DNA of 64,000 nt from Dactylosporangium fulvum (GTDB taxonomy: Bacteria > Actinomycetota > Actinomycetes > Mycobacteriales > Micromonosporaceae), in NCBI RefSeq assembly GCF_025137375.1, contig NZ_CP073720.1, forward strand, positions 10,130,501 to 10,194,500. The letters run 5' to 3'. Below are positions 52,287-59,548 of this stretch, piece by piece (position 1 is the stretch's first letter; the number at the start of each line of letters is the position of its first letter). The position numbers were made by a program, and so were the translations under genes. The notes beneath the pieces were generated by a model, which saw only the letters and a list, made by a program, of their open reading frames with translations, ran no database searches and was not told the origin of the DNA.

Positions 52287-53273
52287 ATGGCCGAGAAGCA
52301 CCTCGTGACCGTCATCGCGCTGGACGGCGTGGTCCCGTTCGACCTGGGCACTCCGACCCAGATCTTCGGCACCGCGCGTGACGAGCACGGACACCGCATG
52401 TACCGAACCCTCATCTGCAGCCCGGAAGGGAAGGCGGTCCGGACCGCATCCGGCTACCAGGTGCTCCCCGACCATGGACTGGAGATCATCGAGCAGGCGG
52501 ACACGGTGGTCGTGGCCGGCATCTCCTCGGGCGATCCGGTCGAGCGGGGCACCGTGGATCCGCAGGTCAAACTGGCACTGGAGCGCGCGCTGGACCGCGG
52601 CGCCCGGGTGATGTCCATCTGCACCGGCGCGTTCGTGCTGGCCGCCGCCGGCCTGCTCGACAACCGGCCGGCGACCACACACTGGTGGTGGGCGGACCGC
52701 TTCCGGGAGTTGTTCCCGCACATCAAACTCGACCCCGAGGTGCTGTTCATCGACGACGGCCCGGTGCTCACGAGCGCCGGCGTCGGCGCCGGCATCGACC
52801 TCTGCCTCCACGTCGTCCGCACCGACTTCGGCAGCGAGATCGCCAACCGGGCGGCCCGCCGCAGTGTGGTTCCGCCGTGGCGGGAGGGAGGGCAGGCGCA
52901 GTACATCGAGCGACCGCTCCCCCGGCTCACCGACACCACGACCGCGCCGACCCGCGCGTGGGCCCTGGAGCGGCTGAGCGAGCCGTTGACACTCCAGGAC
53001 CTGGCGACGCACGCCACGATGAGTGTGCGCACATTCACTCGACGTTTCCGCGAGGAGACCGGAGTGAGCCCGGCGCGCTGGCTGCTGCAACAGCGGGTGG
53101 ATCACGCCCGGAGGCTCCTGGAGGGCACCGATCTGCCGGTGGAGGTGATCGCCAGAAGGTCCGGACTCGGGACGGCGTCGTCGCTGCGCCAGCACCTGCA
53201 GACCACGATCGGTGTCGCGCCGAGTGCCTACCGTCGCACGTTCCGGGTTGTGCCGGAGGGCGCGGAGCGGTAG
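52287..53273 (+). CDS. GlxA-type AraC regulator with DJ-1/PfpI domain
   Basis: The 328-residue protein has an N-terminal DJ-1/PfpI-like domain (VTVIALDGVVPFDLGTPTQI, VMSICTGAFVLAAAGLLDN with the Cys elbow, THWWWADRFRELFP) and a C-terminal AraC pair of helix-turn-helices (LTLQDLATHATMSVRTFTRR, then FREETGVSPARWLLQQRVDH and VIARRSGLGTASSLRQHL). GlxA family members sense small metabolites. The gene is divergent from the MFS transporter with 70 bp between starts, a usual regulator-target pair. Its stop is 38 bp before the GGT gene. Confidence 0.92.
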   Translation: MAEKHLVTVIALDGVVPFDLGTPTQIFGTARDEHGHRMYRTLICSPEGKAVRTASGYQVLPDHGLEIIEQADTVVVAGISSGDPVERGTVDPQVKLALERALDRGARVMSICTGAFVLAAAGLLDNRPATTHWWWADRFRELFPHIKLDPEVLFIDDGPVLTSAGVGAGIDLCLHVVRTDFGSEIANRAARRSVVPPWREGGQAQYIERPLPRLTDTTTAPTRAWALERLSEPLTLQDLATHATMSVRTFTRRFREETGVSPARWLLQQRVDHARRLLEGTDLPVEVIARRSGLGTASSLRQHLQTTIGVAPSAYRRTFRVVPEGAER

Positions 53274-53311
53274 GCAGGATGAACGATCACCGTCGATCCT
53301 CTGGAGGCACC

Positions 53312-55093
53312 GTGCGAAGGCTCGTACCGTTCGTCCTGGTCCCGTTCCTGCTCGTCCCGGCCACGACGGCCGAGGCGGCCAGACCGCCGACACCGAGCGG
53401 GCCGACCGCCACCGGATACGGCGGGGCCGTGACCTCGGTCGATCCGACCGCGACCGCGGTGGGGCTGCAGGTCCTCCGCGAGGGCGGCAACGCCGTCGAC
53501 GCGGCGATCGCCGTGGCGGCGACGTTGGGTGTGACCGAGCCGTTCTCCGCCGGGATCGGCGGTGGCGGCTTCTTCGTCTACTACGACGCCAAGACCGGTC
53601 GAGTCTCCACCATCGACGGGCGCGAGACGGCGCCGCGTTCGATGACGGAGACCGCGTTCGTCAACCCGGAGACCGGCCAGCCGTATGCGTTCCAGGAGGC
53701 CCGTGTCAGCGGCCTCTCCGCCGGCGTGCCCGGCACGCTCGCCACCTGGGACGCCGCACTGCGGCGCTGGGGCAAGCGGTCCCTGGCGAAGAACCTGCGC
53801 CCGGCGGGCGACGTCGCCCGGCGCGGCTTCACGGTCGACCAGACCTTCGCCCAGCAGGTGAAGGACAACGAGGCCGCGTTCACGCAGTTCAGCTCGACCT
53901 CGGCCCTGTTCCTGCCGGGCGGCAAGGTCCCCGCGGTCGGCAGCACGCTGCGCAACCCCGACCTGGCGGCGACCTACGACCTGATCGCCCGCCGGGGCAT
54001 CGGCGCCTTCTACGGCGGCGAGGTGGGCCGTGACATCGTCACCACCGTGCAGCGCCCACCGCTGGCGGCCGGCCCGGCGCTGGACTGGCAGTACGAGATC
54101 CGCCCCGGCGGCATGACCCTCGCCGACCTGCGCGCCTACGAGGTGCGCCGCCCGGCGCCGACGCACGTGAAGTACCGCGGCTACGACGTCTACGGCATGG
54201 CGACCCCGTCTTCCGGCGGCTCCACGGTCGGCGAGGCGCTCAACATTCTCGAGCGGTCCGACCTGAGCAAGCTCGACAAGACCCAGGCGCTGCACCGGTA
54301 CCTCGAGGCGAGCGCGCTCGCCTTCGCCGACCGCAACCGCTACGTCGGCGACTACACCCCGCGGCCGCTCCTCGACGCGCTGCTGACCGACGGCTTCGCG
54401 GCCGAGCGGGCCTGCCAGATCGACCCTGCGAAGGCGCTCGCCAAGCCGGTGCTTCCGGGTGTACCTGACGGTCGCTACGACGGCTGCGCCACGACCTCCG
54501 GCGGCGCCGCGACGGACTTCGGCAAGTCGACGACCAACCTGACCGTCGCCGACAAGTGGGGCAACGTGGTCGAGTACACGCTGACCATCGAGCAGATCGG
54601 CGGCAACGGCATCGTGGTGCCCGGCCGCGGCTTCCTGCTCAACAACGAGCTCACCGACTTCAACTTCACGCCGACCCAGGGCACCGCCCACGACCCGAAC
54701 CTGCCCGGCCCCGGCAAGCGGCCGCGCAGCTCGATGGCGCCGACGGTCGTCCTGCAGCACGGCAAGCCGTTCCTGGCGCTCGGCTCGCCGGGCGGGTCGA
54801 CGATCATCACGACCGTCCTGCAGATCCTGGTCAACCGGCTCGACCTCGGCATGAGCCTGCCGGAGGCGCTGGCCGCGCCGCGGGCGACGCAGCGCAACAC
54901 GGCGTCGGTCACGGCCGAGCCCGCGTTCAGCAGCTCGGCGGAGGGGGTGGCGCTGGCCACGCTCGGCCACACGTACACCCCGATGGCCGAGATCGGCGCC
55001 GCGACCGCGATCGAGTTCCTCGACCACGGCAAGCTCCTGGCATGCGCGGAACCCGTCCGCCGCGGCTCCGGCTCCGCCGGCACCGTCCGCTGA
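53312..55093 (+). CDS. ggt: Secreted gamma-glutamyltransferase
   Basis: The 593-residue protein has a signal sequence (VRRLVPFVLVPFLLVPATTAEA), then the GGT large subunit (GGNAVDAAIAVAATLGVTEP, GIGGGGFFVYYDAKTG) and the small subunit after self-cleavage. The nucleophile is Thr407 in KSTTNLTVADKWGN, where most homologues have T-T-H. The oxyanion loop and end PGKRPRSSMAPTVVLQ and GSPGGSTIITTVLQILVN are intact. It transfers or hydrolyses the gamma-glutamyl group of glutathione outside the cell. GTG 53312 follows GGAGG four bases away; the earlier ATG at 53285-like region would add a non-signal leader. Confidence 0.93.
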   Translation: MRRLVPFVLVPFLLVPATTAEAARPPTPSGPTATGYGGAVTSVDPTATAVGLQVLREGGNAVDAAIAVAATLGVTEPFSAGIGGGGFFVYYDAKTGRVSTIDGRETAPRSMTETAFVNPETGQPYAFQEARVSGLSAGVPGTLATWDAALRRWGKRSLAKNLRPAGDVARRGFTVDQTFAQQVKDNEAAFTQFSSTSALFLPGGKVPAVGSTLRNPDLAATYDLIARRGIGAFYGGEVGRDIVTTVQRPPLAAGPALDWQYEIRPGGMTLADLRAYEVRRPAPTHVKYRGYDVYGMATPSSGGSTVGEALNILERSDLSKLDKTQALHRYLEASALAFADRNRYVGDYTPRPLLDALLTDGFAAERACQIDPAKALAKPVLPGVPDGRYDGCATTSGGAATDFGKSTTNLTVADKWGNVVEYTLTIEQIGGNGIVVPGRGFLLNNELTDFNFTPTQGTAHDPNLPGPGKRPRSSMAPTVVLQHGKPFLALGSPGGSTIITTVLQILVNRLDLGMSLPEALAAPRATQRNTASVTAEPAFSSSAEGVALATLGHTYTPMAEIGAATAIEFLDHGKLLACAEPVRRGSGSAGTVR

Positions 55094-55134
55094 CCCGCCG
55101 CCCACCCCACCCCTCCCTCCCTCCCTCCCCGACC

Positions 55135-55209
55135 CGCGATCTTGGAGTTGTGGTCCTGACTTTATGCTGAAATTTCGGACAAGTTAGGGACCACAACTCC
55201 AAGATCGCG
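55135..55209. repeat. Family A palindromic repeat, copy 3
   Basis: Perfect 22-bp arms starting CGCGATCTTGGAGTTG and ending CAACTCCAAGATCGCG around a 31-nt loop. It lies between the convergent ggt and ECF42 genes, 41 bp after the ggt stop and 46 bp from the sigma gene stop, and may end transcription from both. Confidence 0.85.
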
Positions 55210-55255
55210 GCAGACTCTCGGGCGGGAGGGCAGGCTCCCGGGCGGGAGGGAGGGG

Positions 55256-56464
55256 TCAACGCAGCAAGGAGGCGGCGCGCGCCTGGAGGTAGCGCTGCTC
55301 CGGGAGGCTTGTGGTCCGGCGGGCCGCCAAGCCGTACCACTCCCTCGCCTCGTCGCGGCGTCCGGCCATCTCCAGCAGGTGGGCGCGCACCGCGGCGAGG
55401 CGATGGTGTTTCGCCATCCGGGTGTCGCCGTCCAGCGACGCGAGCAGTTGCAGCCCGGCCTCGGGACCATTCACCATCGCGGTGGCGACGGCCTGGTTGA
55501 GCGTGACGATCGGGTTCGGCGCGACCTGGGCGAGGAGCCGATACAGCGCGAGGATCTGCGGCCAGTCGGTCTTCTCCGCCTGCGGCGCCTCGTCGTGGAC
55601 CGCCGCGATCGCCGCCTGGAGCTGGTACGGGCCGGGTGGCCCCTGCGGCAGCGTCTTTGTGATCAGCTCGACGCCCTCGTCGAGCATCGGGCGGATCCAC
55701 CGGCTCCGGTCCTGCTCGGCGAGGGGCACCAGCGTGCCGTCGGGCAGCGCCCGCGCCGGGCGGCGGGCCTCGGTGAGCAGCATGAGCGCGAGCAGGCCGG
55801 CGACCTCCCCGTCGTCGGGGAGCAGCCGGTGGACCTCGCGGGTCAGCCGGATCGCCTCCGCGGTGAGGTCGCCGCGGTGGAGGGCGGCGCCGGAGCTCGT
55901 CGTGTAGCCCTCGTTGAAGATGAGGTACAGCACCTGGAGCACCACCTGGAGACGGGCCGGGCGCTCCGCGTCGGGCGGCAGCACGAACTGCGCGCCGGCC
56001 GCCTTGATCTTCTGCTTGGCGCGGCTGATCCGCTGCGCCATCGTGGCCTCGGGCACGAGGAACGCACTCGCGATCTCGGCCGTGGTGAGGCCGCCGACGG
56101 CGCGCAGCGTCAGCGCCAACTGGGAGGCCGGCGACAGGGCGGGGTGGCAGCACAGGAAGAGCAGCGTCAGCGTGTCGTCGCGGTCGGGCACCTCCTCCTC
56201 GGTCGGCGCCATCACGGCGACGGCCACCTCGCGGCGGCGCCTGGCGTCCTCGCTGCGCCACTGGTCGGTGAGCCGCCGCACGGCGACGGTGATCAGCCAG
56301 CCGCGCGGATTCGCCGGGACGCCCTCCTCGGGCCACTGCACGGCGGCGGCGAGCAACGCCTCCTGAACGGCGTCCTCGCAAGCGTCGAACTGCCCATACC
56401 GCCGGATGAGCGTCCCCAGCACCTGCGGGGCCAGCGTGCGCAGTTCGTCCTCGACGAGGGTCAC
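55256..56464 (-). CDS. ECF42-type RNA polymerase sigma factor
   Basis: The 402-residue protein has sigma regions 2 and 4 in its first half (RRYGQFDACEDAVQEALLAA, NPRGWLITVAVRRLTDQWR, LRAVGGLTTAEIASAFLVPE and ATMAQRISRAKQKIKAAGA) and a long C-terminal extension with TPR-like helices (LQVVLQVLYLIFNEGYTTSS, LALYRLLAQVAPNPIVTLNQ, LLEMAGRRDEAREWYGLAA). That extension marks the ECF42 group, which replaces the anti-sigma by its own tail. ECF42 genes are normally beside a DGPF/YCII protein gene; none is here. Regulon unknown. Convergent with ggt. Confidence 0.9.
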   Translation of the reverse strand: MTLVEDELRTLAPQVLGTLIRRYGQFDACEDAVQEALLAAAVQWPEEGVPANPRGWLITVAVRRLTDQWRSEDARRRREVAVAVMAPTEEEVPDRDDTLTLLFLCCHPALSPASQLALTLRAVGGLTTAEIASAFLVPEATMAQRISRAKQKIKAAGAQFVLPPDAERPARLQVVLQVLYLIFNEGYTTSSGAALHRGDLTAEAIRLTREVHRLLPDDGEVAGLLALMLLTEARRPARALPDGTLVPLAEQDRSRWIRPMLDEGVELITKTLPQGPPGPYQLQAAIAAVHDEAPQAEKTDWPQILALYRLLAQVAPNPIVTLNQAVATAMVNGPEAGLQLLASLDGDTRMAKHHRLAAVRAHLLEMAGRRDEAREWYGLAARRTTSLPEQRYLQARAASLLR

Positions 56465-56474
56465 ACCCCCTTGT

Positions 56475-57119
56475 CTACACGACGACGGGGCGCGCCTTGT
56501 CCGTCGCCAGCTTCACGGCGATGAGGCCGAGGAGCGAACCGGTGACATATCGCTGGATCCGCAGCCAGGTCGGGCGCTTGGCGAGGAAGACGGCGATCGT
56601 CCCGGCGGCGAGCACGATGCCGGTGTTGACGAGCATGCTCACGGCGATCTGCACGCCGCCGAGGACGAATCCCTGCACCACGAGATGCCCGGCGCGCACG
56701 TCGACGAACTGCGGGATCAGCGACGCGTACATGATCGCCGCCTTCGGGTTGAGCAGGTTCGTCATCAGGCCCATCGTGAAAAGCTTGCGCGTGGAGTCGG
56801 GCGGCAGGTCCACGGGCGCGAACACCGACGTGCCGCCCGGTCGCACCGCCTGCCAGGCCAGCCAGGCGAGGTATGCGGCACCGGCCAGCTTGACCGCGAG
56901 GTACAGGCCGGGGACGGTCGCGAACACCACGGAGAGACCGAGCGTGGCCAGTGTCAGGTAGACGAGGAAGCCGACGGCCACACCGCCGAGGGAGATCAAC
57001 CCCGCGCGGCGGCCCTGCGTGATGCTGCGTGAGACGAGGTACATCATGTTGGGCCCGGGCGTGAGCACCATCCCGAGCGCGACGAGCACAACACCGACAA
57101 CCGCACCGATCGTGACCAT
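56475..57119 (-). CDS. LysE-family amino acid exporter (RhtB-like)
   Basis: The 214-residue protein has six helices with the family landmarks: VVLVALGMVLTPGPNMMYLV (the TPGPN motif), SRSITQGRRAGLISLGGVAV, and FTMGLMTNLLNPKAAIMYAS with the NPK motif. LysE/RhtB proteins export amino acids and related compounds. The start at 57119 is set by alignment to the family's first helix; the ribosome site is weak. It ends 10 bp from the ECF42 start and is in the same direction, and the GNAT gene lies 50 bp upstream. Confidence 0.85.
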   Translation of the reverse strand: MVTIGAVVGVVLVALGMVLTPGPNMMYLVSRSITQGRRAGLISLGGVAVGFLVYLTLATLGLSVVFATVPGLYLAVKLAGAAYLAWLAWQAVRPGGTSVFAPVDLPPDSTRKLFTMGLMTNLLNPKAAIMYASLIPQFVDVRAGHLVVQGFVLGGVQIAVSMLVNTGIVLAAGTIAVFLAKRPTWLRIQRYVTGSLLGLIAVKLATDKARPVVV

Positions 57120-57169
57120 GACACCGACGCTGCCCGCCCGCGGGCCGGACGTCGACAGCCAATCGACGA

Positions 57170-57586
57170 TTACAGGCCTTTGACCCAGCGTCGCCACTCC
57201 GGCTGGACCGTGTAGCCCGCGGCGGACCAGGCGTGATGGGCGAGCGTGTTGTCGTCGAGGACCATCGCGTCGGCACGGTGCCCGCCGAAGCGCCGGAACC
57301 GCTCCTCGGCGGCGTCGAGCAGCAGCGTGCCGATGCCCTGCCGGCGCCGGTCGGGCCGCACCGCGAACCGGTAGAGATGGCAGCGCCAGCCGTCGAAGCC
57401 CGCGATGAGCGAGCCGACGATCTCGCCGCCGTCGATCGCCAGCAGCAGGGCCTCCGGGTCGCGATCGATCAGCGCCGTCACGGCGGCCGTGTCGTCGCCG
57501 ACCCGGTTGGTGTCCTCGGCGGCGGTCTTCCAGAAGGCGAGCACGGCGGGAATGTCGTCGGCGGTCGCGGTTCGCAGGTGTGCCAC
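57170..57586 (-). CDS. GNAT-family N-acetyltransferase
   Basis: The 138-residue protein has the compact GNAT fold: LRTATADDIPAVLAFWKTAA at the start, CHLYRFAVRPDRRRQGIGTL with motif A (RRQGIGT) binding acetyl-CoA, and HHAWSAAGYTVQPEWRRWV at the end. Substrate cannot be told. GTG 57586. It lies just upstream of the LysE exporter in the same direction, so the two may be cotranscribed; an exporter plus acetyltransferase pair is common in detoxification of amino acid analogues, but that is inference here. Confidence 0.85.
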   Translation of the reverse strand: MAHLRTATADDIPAVLAFWKTAAEDTNRVGDDTAAVTALIDRDPEALLLAIDGGEIVGSLIAGFDGWRCHLYRFAVRPDRRRQGIGTLLLDAAEERFRRFGGHRADAMVLDDNTLAHHAWSAAGYTVQPEWRRWVKGL

Positions 57587-57667
57587 TGCCCCGGACTACC
57601 ACCCCGGCGGACGTTTGCGCACTAGGCTGCGGCTATCGGGTCCGTCACACGACCAAGGGAGTTTGCT

Positions 57668-57877
57668 GTGGCTTCACGACTCGACCCGGGCGACAACATC
57701 ACCATCAGCCTCAGCGGCGACGACGCCGGTGAGCTGCACGGATACTGGGAGAAGCTCTCCGCCGGCGGCAAGGTGAACGTGCCGCTGGAAAAGCAGATGT
57801 GGGGCGACGAGTTCGGCGCCTGCGTCGACCAGTTCGGCATCCCGTGGATGGTGAACATCGTCCAGCCGCAGAGCTGA
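57668..57877 (+). pseudogene. VOC/PhnB-like protein with internal deletion
   Basis: The 69-residue product begins MASRL, the usual family opening, then jumps straight to PGDNITISLSGDDAGELHGY and ends with LEKQMWGDEFGACVDQFGI-like text and WMVNIVQ. Full-length PhnB/YjdN-type VOC proteins are about 135-140 residues, and the missing part is the first beta-alpha-beta-beta-beta unit. The frame is kept across the join, so this is an in-frame deletion of about 65-70 codons. The ribosome site GGGAG and GTG start are intact, so a short protein may be made, but half the fold and the metal site are gone. Confidence 0.65.
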
Positions 57878-57928
57878 GGCGATCAGCCGCTTGCAGGTGT
57901 GCGCATCCGGGTGCCATAGGGTCGGGGA

Positions 57929-59209
57929 ATGCACCCCGAGGAGTTGATCGCGCTCGACCGTGAGCTCGTCTGGCACCCGTATGCGCCGATGCCGGCCACC
58001 CAGCGGCCGCTCGTGGTCGAGTCCGCGCAGGGCGTGCGGTTGCGGCTGGCCGAGCCGGTGGCGGGCCACGAGGAGCTCATCGACGGCATGTCCTCGTGGT
58101 GGGCGGCGATCCACGGGTACCGCCACCCGGTCCTCGACACCGCCGTGCGGGACCAGTTGGAGCGCATGAGCCACGTGATGTTCGGCGGGCTCACGCACGA
58201 GCCGGCCGTGCGGCTCGCGCAGACCCTCGTCGACATCACACCCGACCCGCTGCGGCACGTCTTCTTCTCCGACTCCGGGTCGGTGGCGGTCGAGGTAGCC
58301 GTCAAGATGTGCCTGCAGTACTGGCGGTCGCTCGGCCGGCCGGAGAAGCACCGGCTGTTCACGTGGCGCGGCGGCTACCACGGCGACACGTTCCACCCCA
58401 TGTCGGTGACCGACCCCGACGGCGGGATGCACAGCCTCTGGCGGGGCATCCTGCCCGCGCAGGTCTTCGCCCCGATGCCGCCGGTGGAGTTCGACCCGGC
58501 GTACGTCGCCTCGTTGGACGCGCTGCTGGGCTCGCACGCCGACTCGTTGGCGGCGATCATCGTCGAACCGGTCGTGCAGGGCGCGGGCGGCATGCGGTTC
58601 CACAGCCCCGAGTACCTCCGCGCGCTGCGCTCGCTGGCCGACGCCCATGACGTGCTGCTGGTGTTCGACGAGATCGCGACCGGCTTCGGCCGCACGGGCA
58701 CGCTGTTCGCGGCCGACCACGCCGCCGTGACACCCGACGTGATGTGCGTCGGGAAGGCACTGACGGGTGGCTATCTTTCGATGGGCGCGACGCTGTGCGT
58801 GCCGCGGGTCGCCGAGGGCATCAGCCGCGGCGAGACCCCGGTGCTGGCGCACGGCCCCACCTTCATGGCCAACCCGCTCGCGTCGGCCGTGGCCGACGCA
58901 TCGACAGCGCTGCTGCTCTCCGGAGACTGGGCGGCGACGGTGAAGCGGATCTCGGCGGGCTTGACGCAGGGCCTGGCCCCGGCGTGGGGCGTGCCGGGCG
59001 TCGTGGACGTGCGCGTGCTGGGCGCCATCGGCGTGGTCCAGTTGGACCACGAGGTCGACATGGCGGCGGCGACGAGGGCGGCGGTGGAGCACGGCGTGTG
59101 GCTCCGCCCGTTCCGCGACCTCGTCTACACGATGCCCCCGTACGTCACGGACGACACCGACGTAGCGCGCATCGCCGCCGCGGTGGTGGCGGCGTCGTCT
59201 CGCGCCTGA
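57929..59209 (+). CDS. bioA: Adenosylmethionine-8-amino-7-oxononanoate aminotransferase BioA
   Basis: BioA makes 7,8-diaminopelargonic acid in biotin synthesis, using S-adenosylmethionine as amino donor. The 426-residue protein has the class III transaminase pattern: ELVWHPYAPMPATQRPLVVE, GMSSWWAAIHGYRHPVLDTA (BioA hallmark SSWWAAIHGYRHP), GGYHGDTFHPMSVTDPDG, and VFDEIATGFGRTGTLFA. Lys276 in CVGKALTGGYLSMG holds PLP. No other bio genes are in the window. It starts at ATG 57929 and is followed 12 bp later by a long family A palindrome. Confidence 0.95.
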   Translation: MHPEELIALDRELVWHPYAPMPATQRPLVVESAQGVRLRLAEPVAGHEELIDGMSSWWAAIHGYRHPVLDTAVRDQLERMSHVMFGGLTHEPAVRLAQTLVDITPDPLRHVFFSDSGSVAVEVAVKMCLQYWRSLGRPEKHRLFTWRGGYHGDTFHPMSVTDPDGGMHSLWRGILPAQVFAPMPPVEFDPAYVASLDALLGSHADSLAAIIVEPVVQGAGGMRFHSPEYLRALRSLADAHDVLLVFDEIATGFGRTGTLFAADHAAVTPDVMCVGKALTGGYLSMGATLCVPRVAEGISRGETPVLAHGPTFMANPLASAVADASTALLLSGDWAATVKRISAGLTQGLAPAWGVPGVVDVRVLGAIGVVQLDHEVDMAAATRAAVEHGVWLRPFRDLVYTMPPYVTDDTDVARIAAAVVAASSRA

Positions 59210-59221
59210 CCACTTCCCTTC

Positions 59222-59308
59222 CCCGCGTTGATCTTGCAATTGTGGCGCCGTAACAATCCCCGATATATCCGGGTTTACCAGGCGCCACAATTGCAAGATC
59301 AACGCGGG
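59222..59308. repeat. Family A palindromic repeat, copy 4, longest arms
   Basis: Arms of 28 bp are perfectly complementary; the left opens CCCGCGTTGATCTTGCAATT and the right closes with TTGCAAGATCAACGCGGG. The 31-nt loop holds TCCGGGTTTACCA. It begins 12 bp after the bioA stop and would be a very stable terminator-like hairpin. The 240 bp from here to 59549 hold no other feature that I see. Confidence 0.85.
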
Positions 59309-59548
59309 CAAAGGCGCGAATCGCCCATACGGCCAGCAATGATTGCAATGAGACTTGCCCTGCCGTGCAAGAAAGGCGCAAGAGCGCGCAATTAATCGGT
59401 CAGACCTTGTGCAACAGGGGACGGCGGTCCTACTGTCACCTCACCTCACGGCGTCCGCCCCGCCATCGAGCGTCTCCACACCCCACTTGACGTTCGCTCC
59501 ACCTCGATGCGTCTCCGGCGTCCGCCATCCCGAGAGAAACGAGTCACG

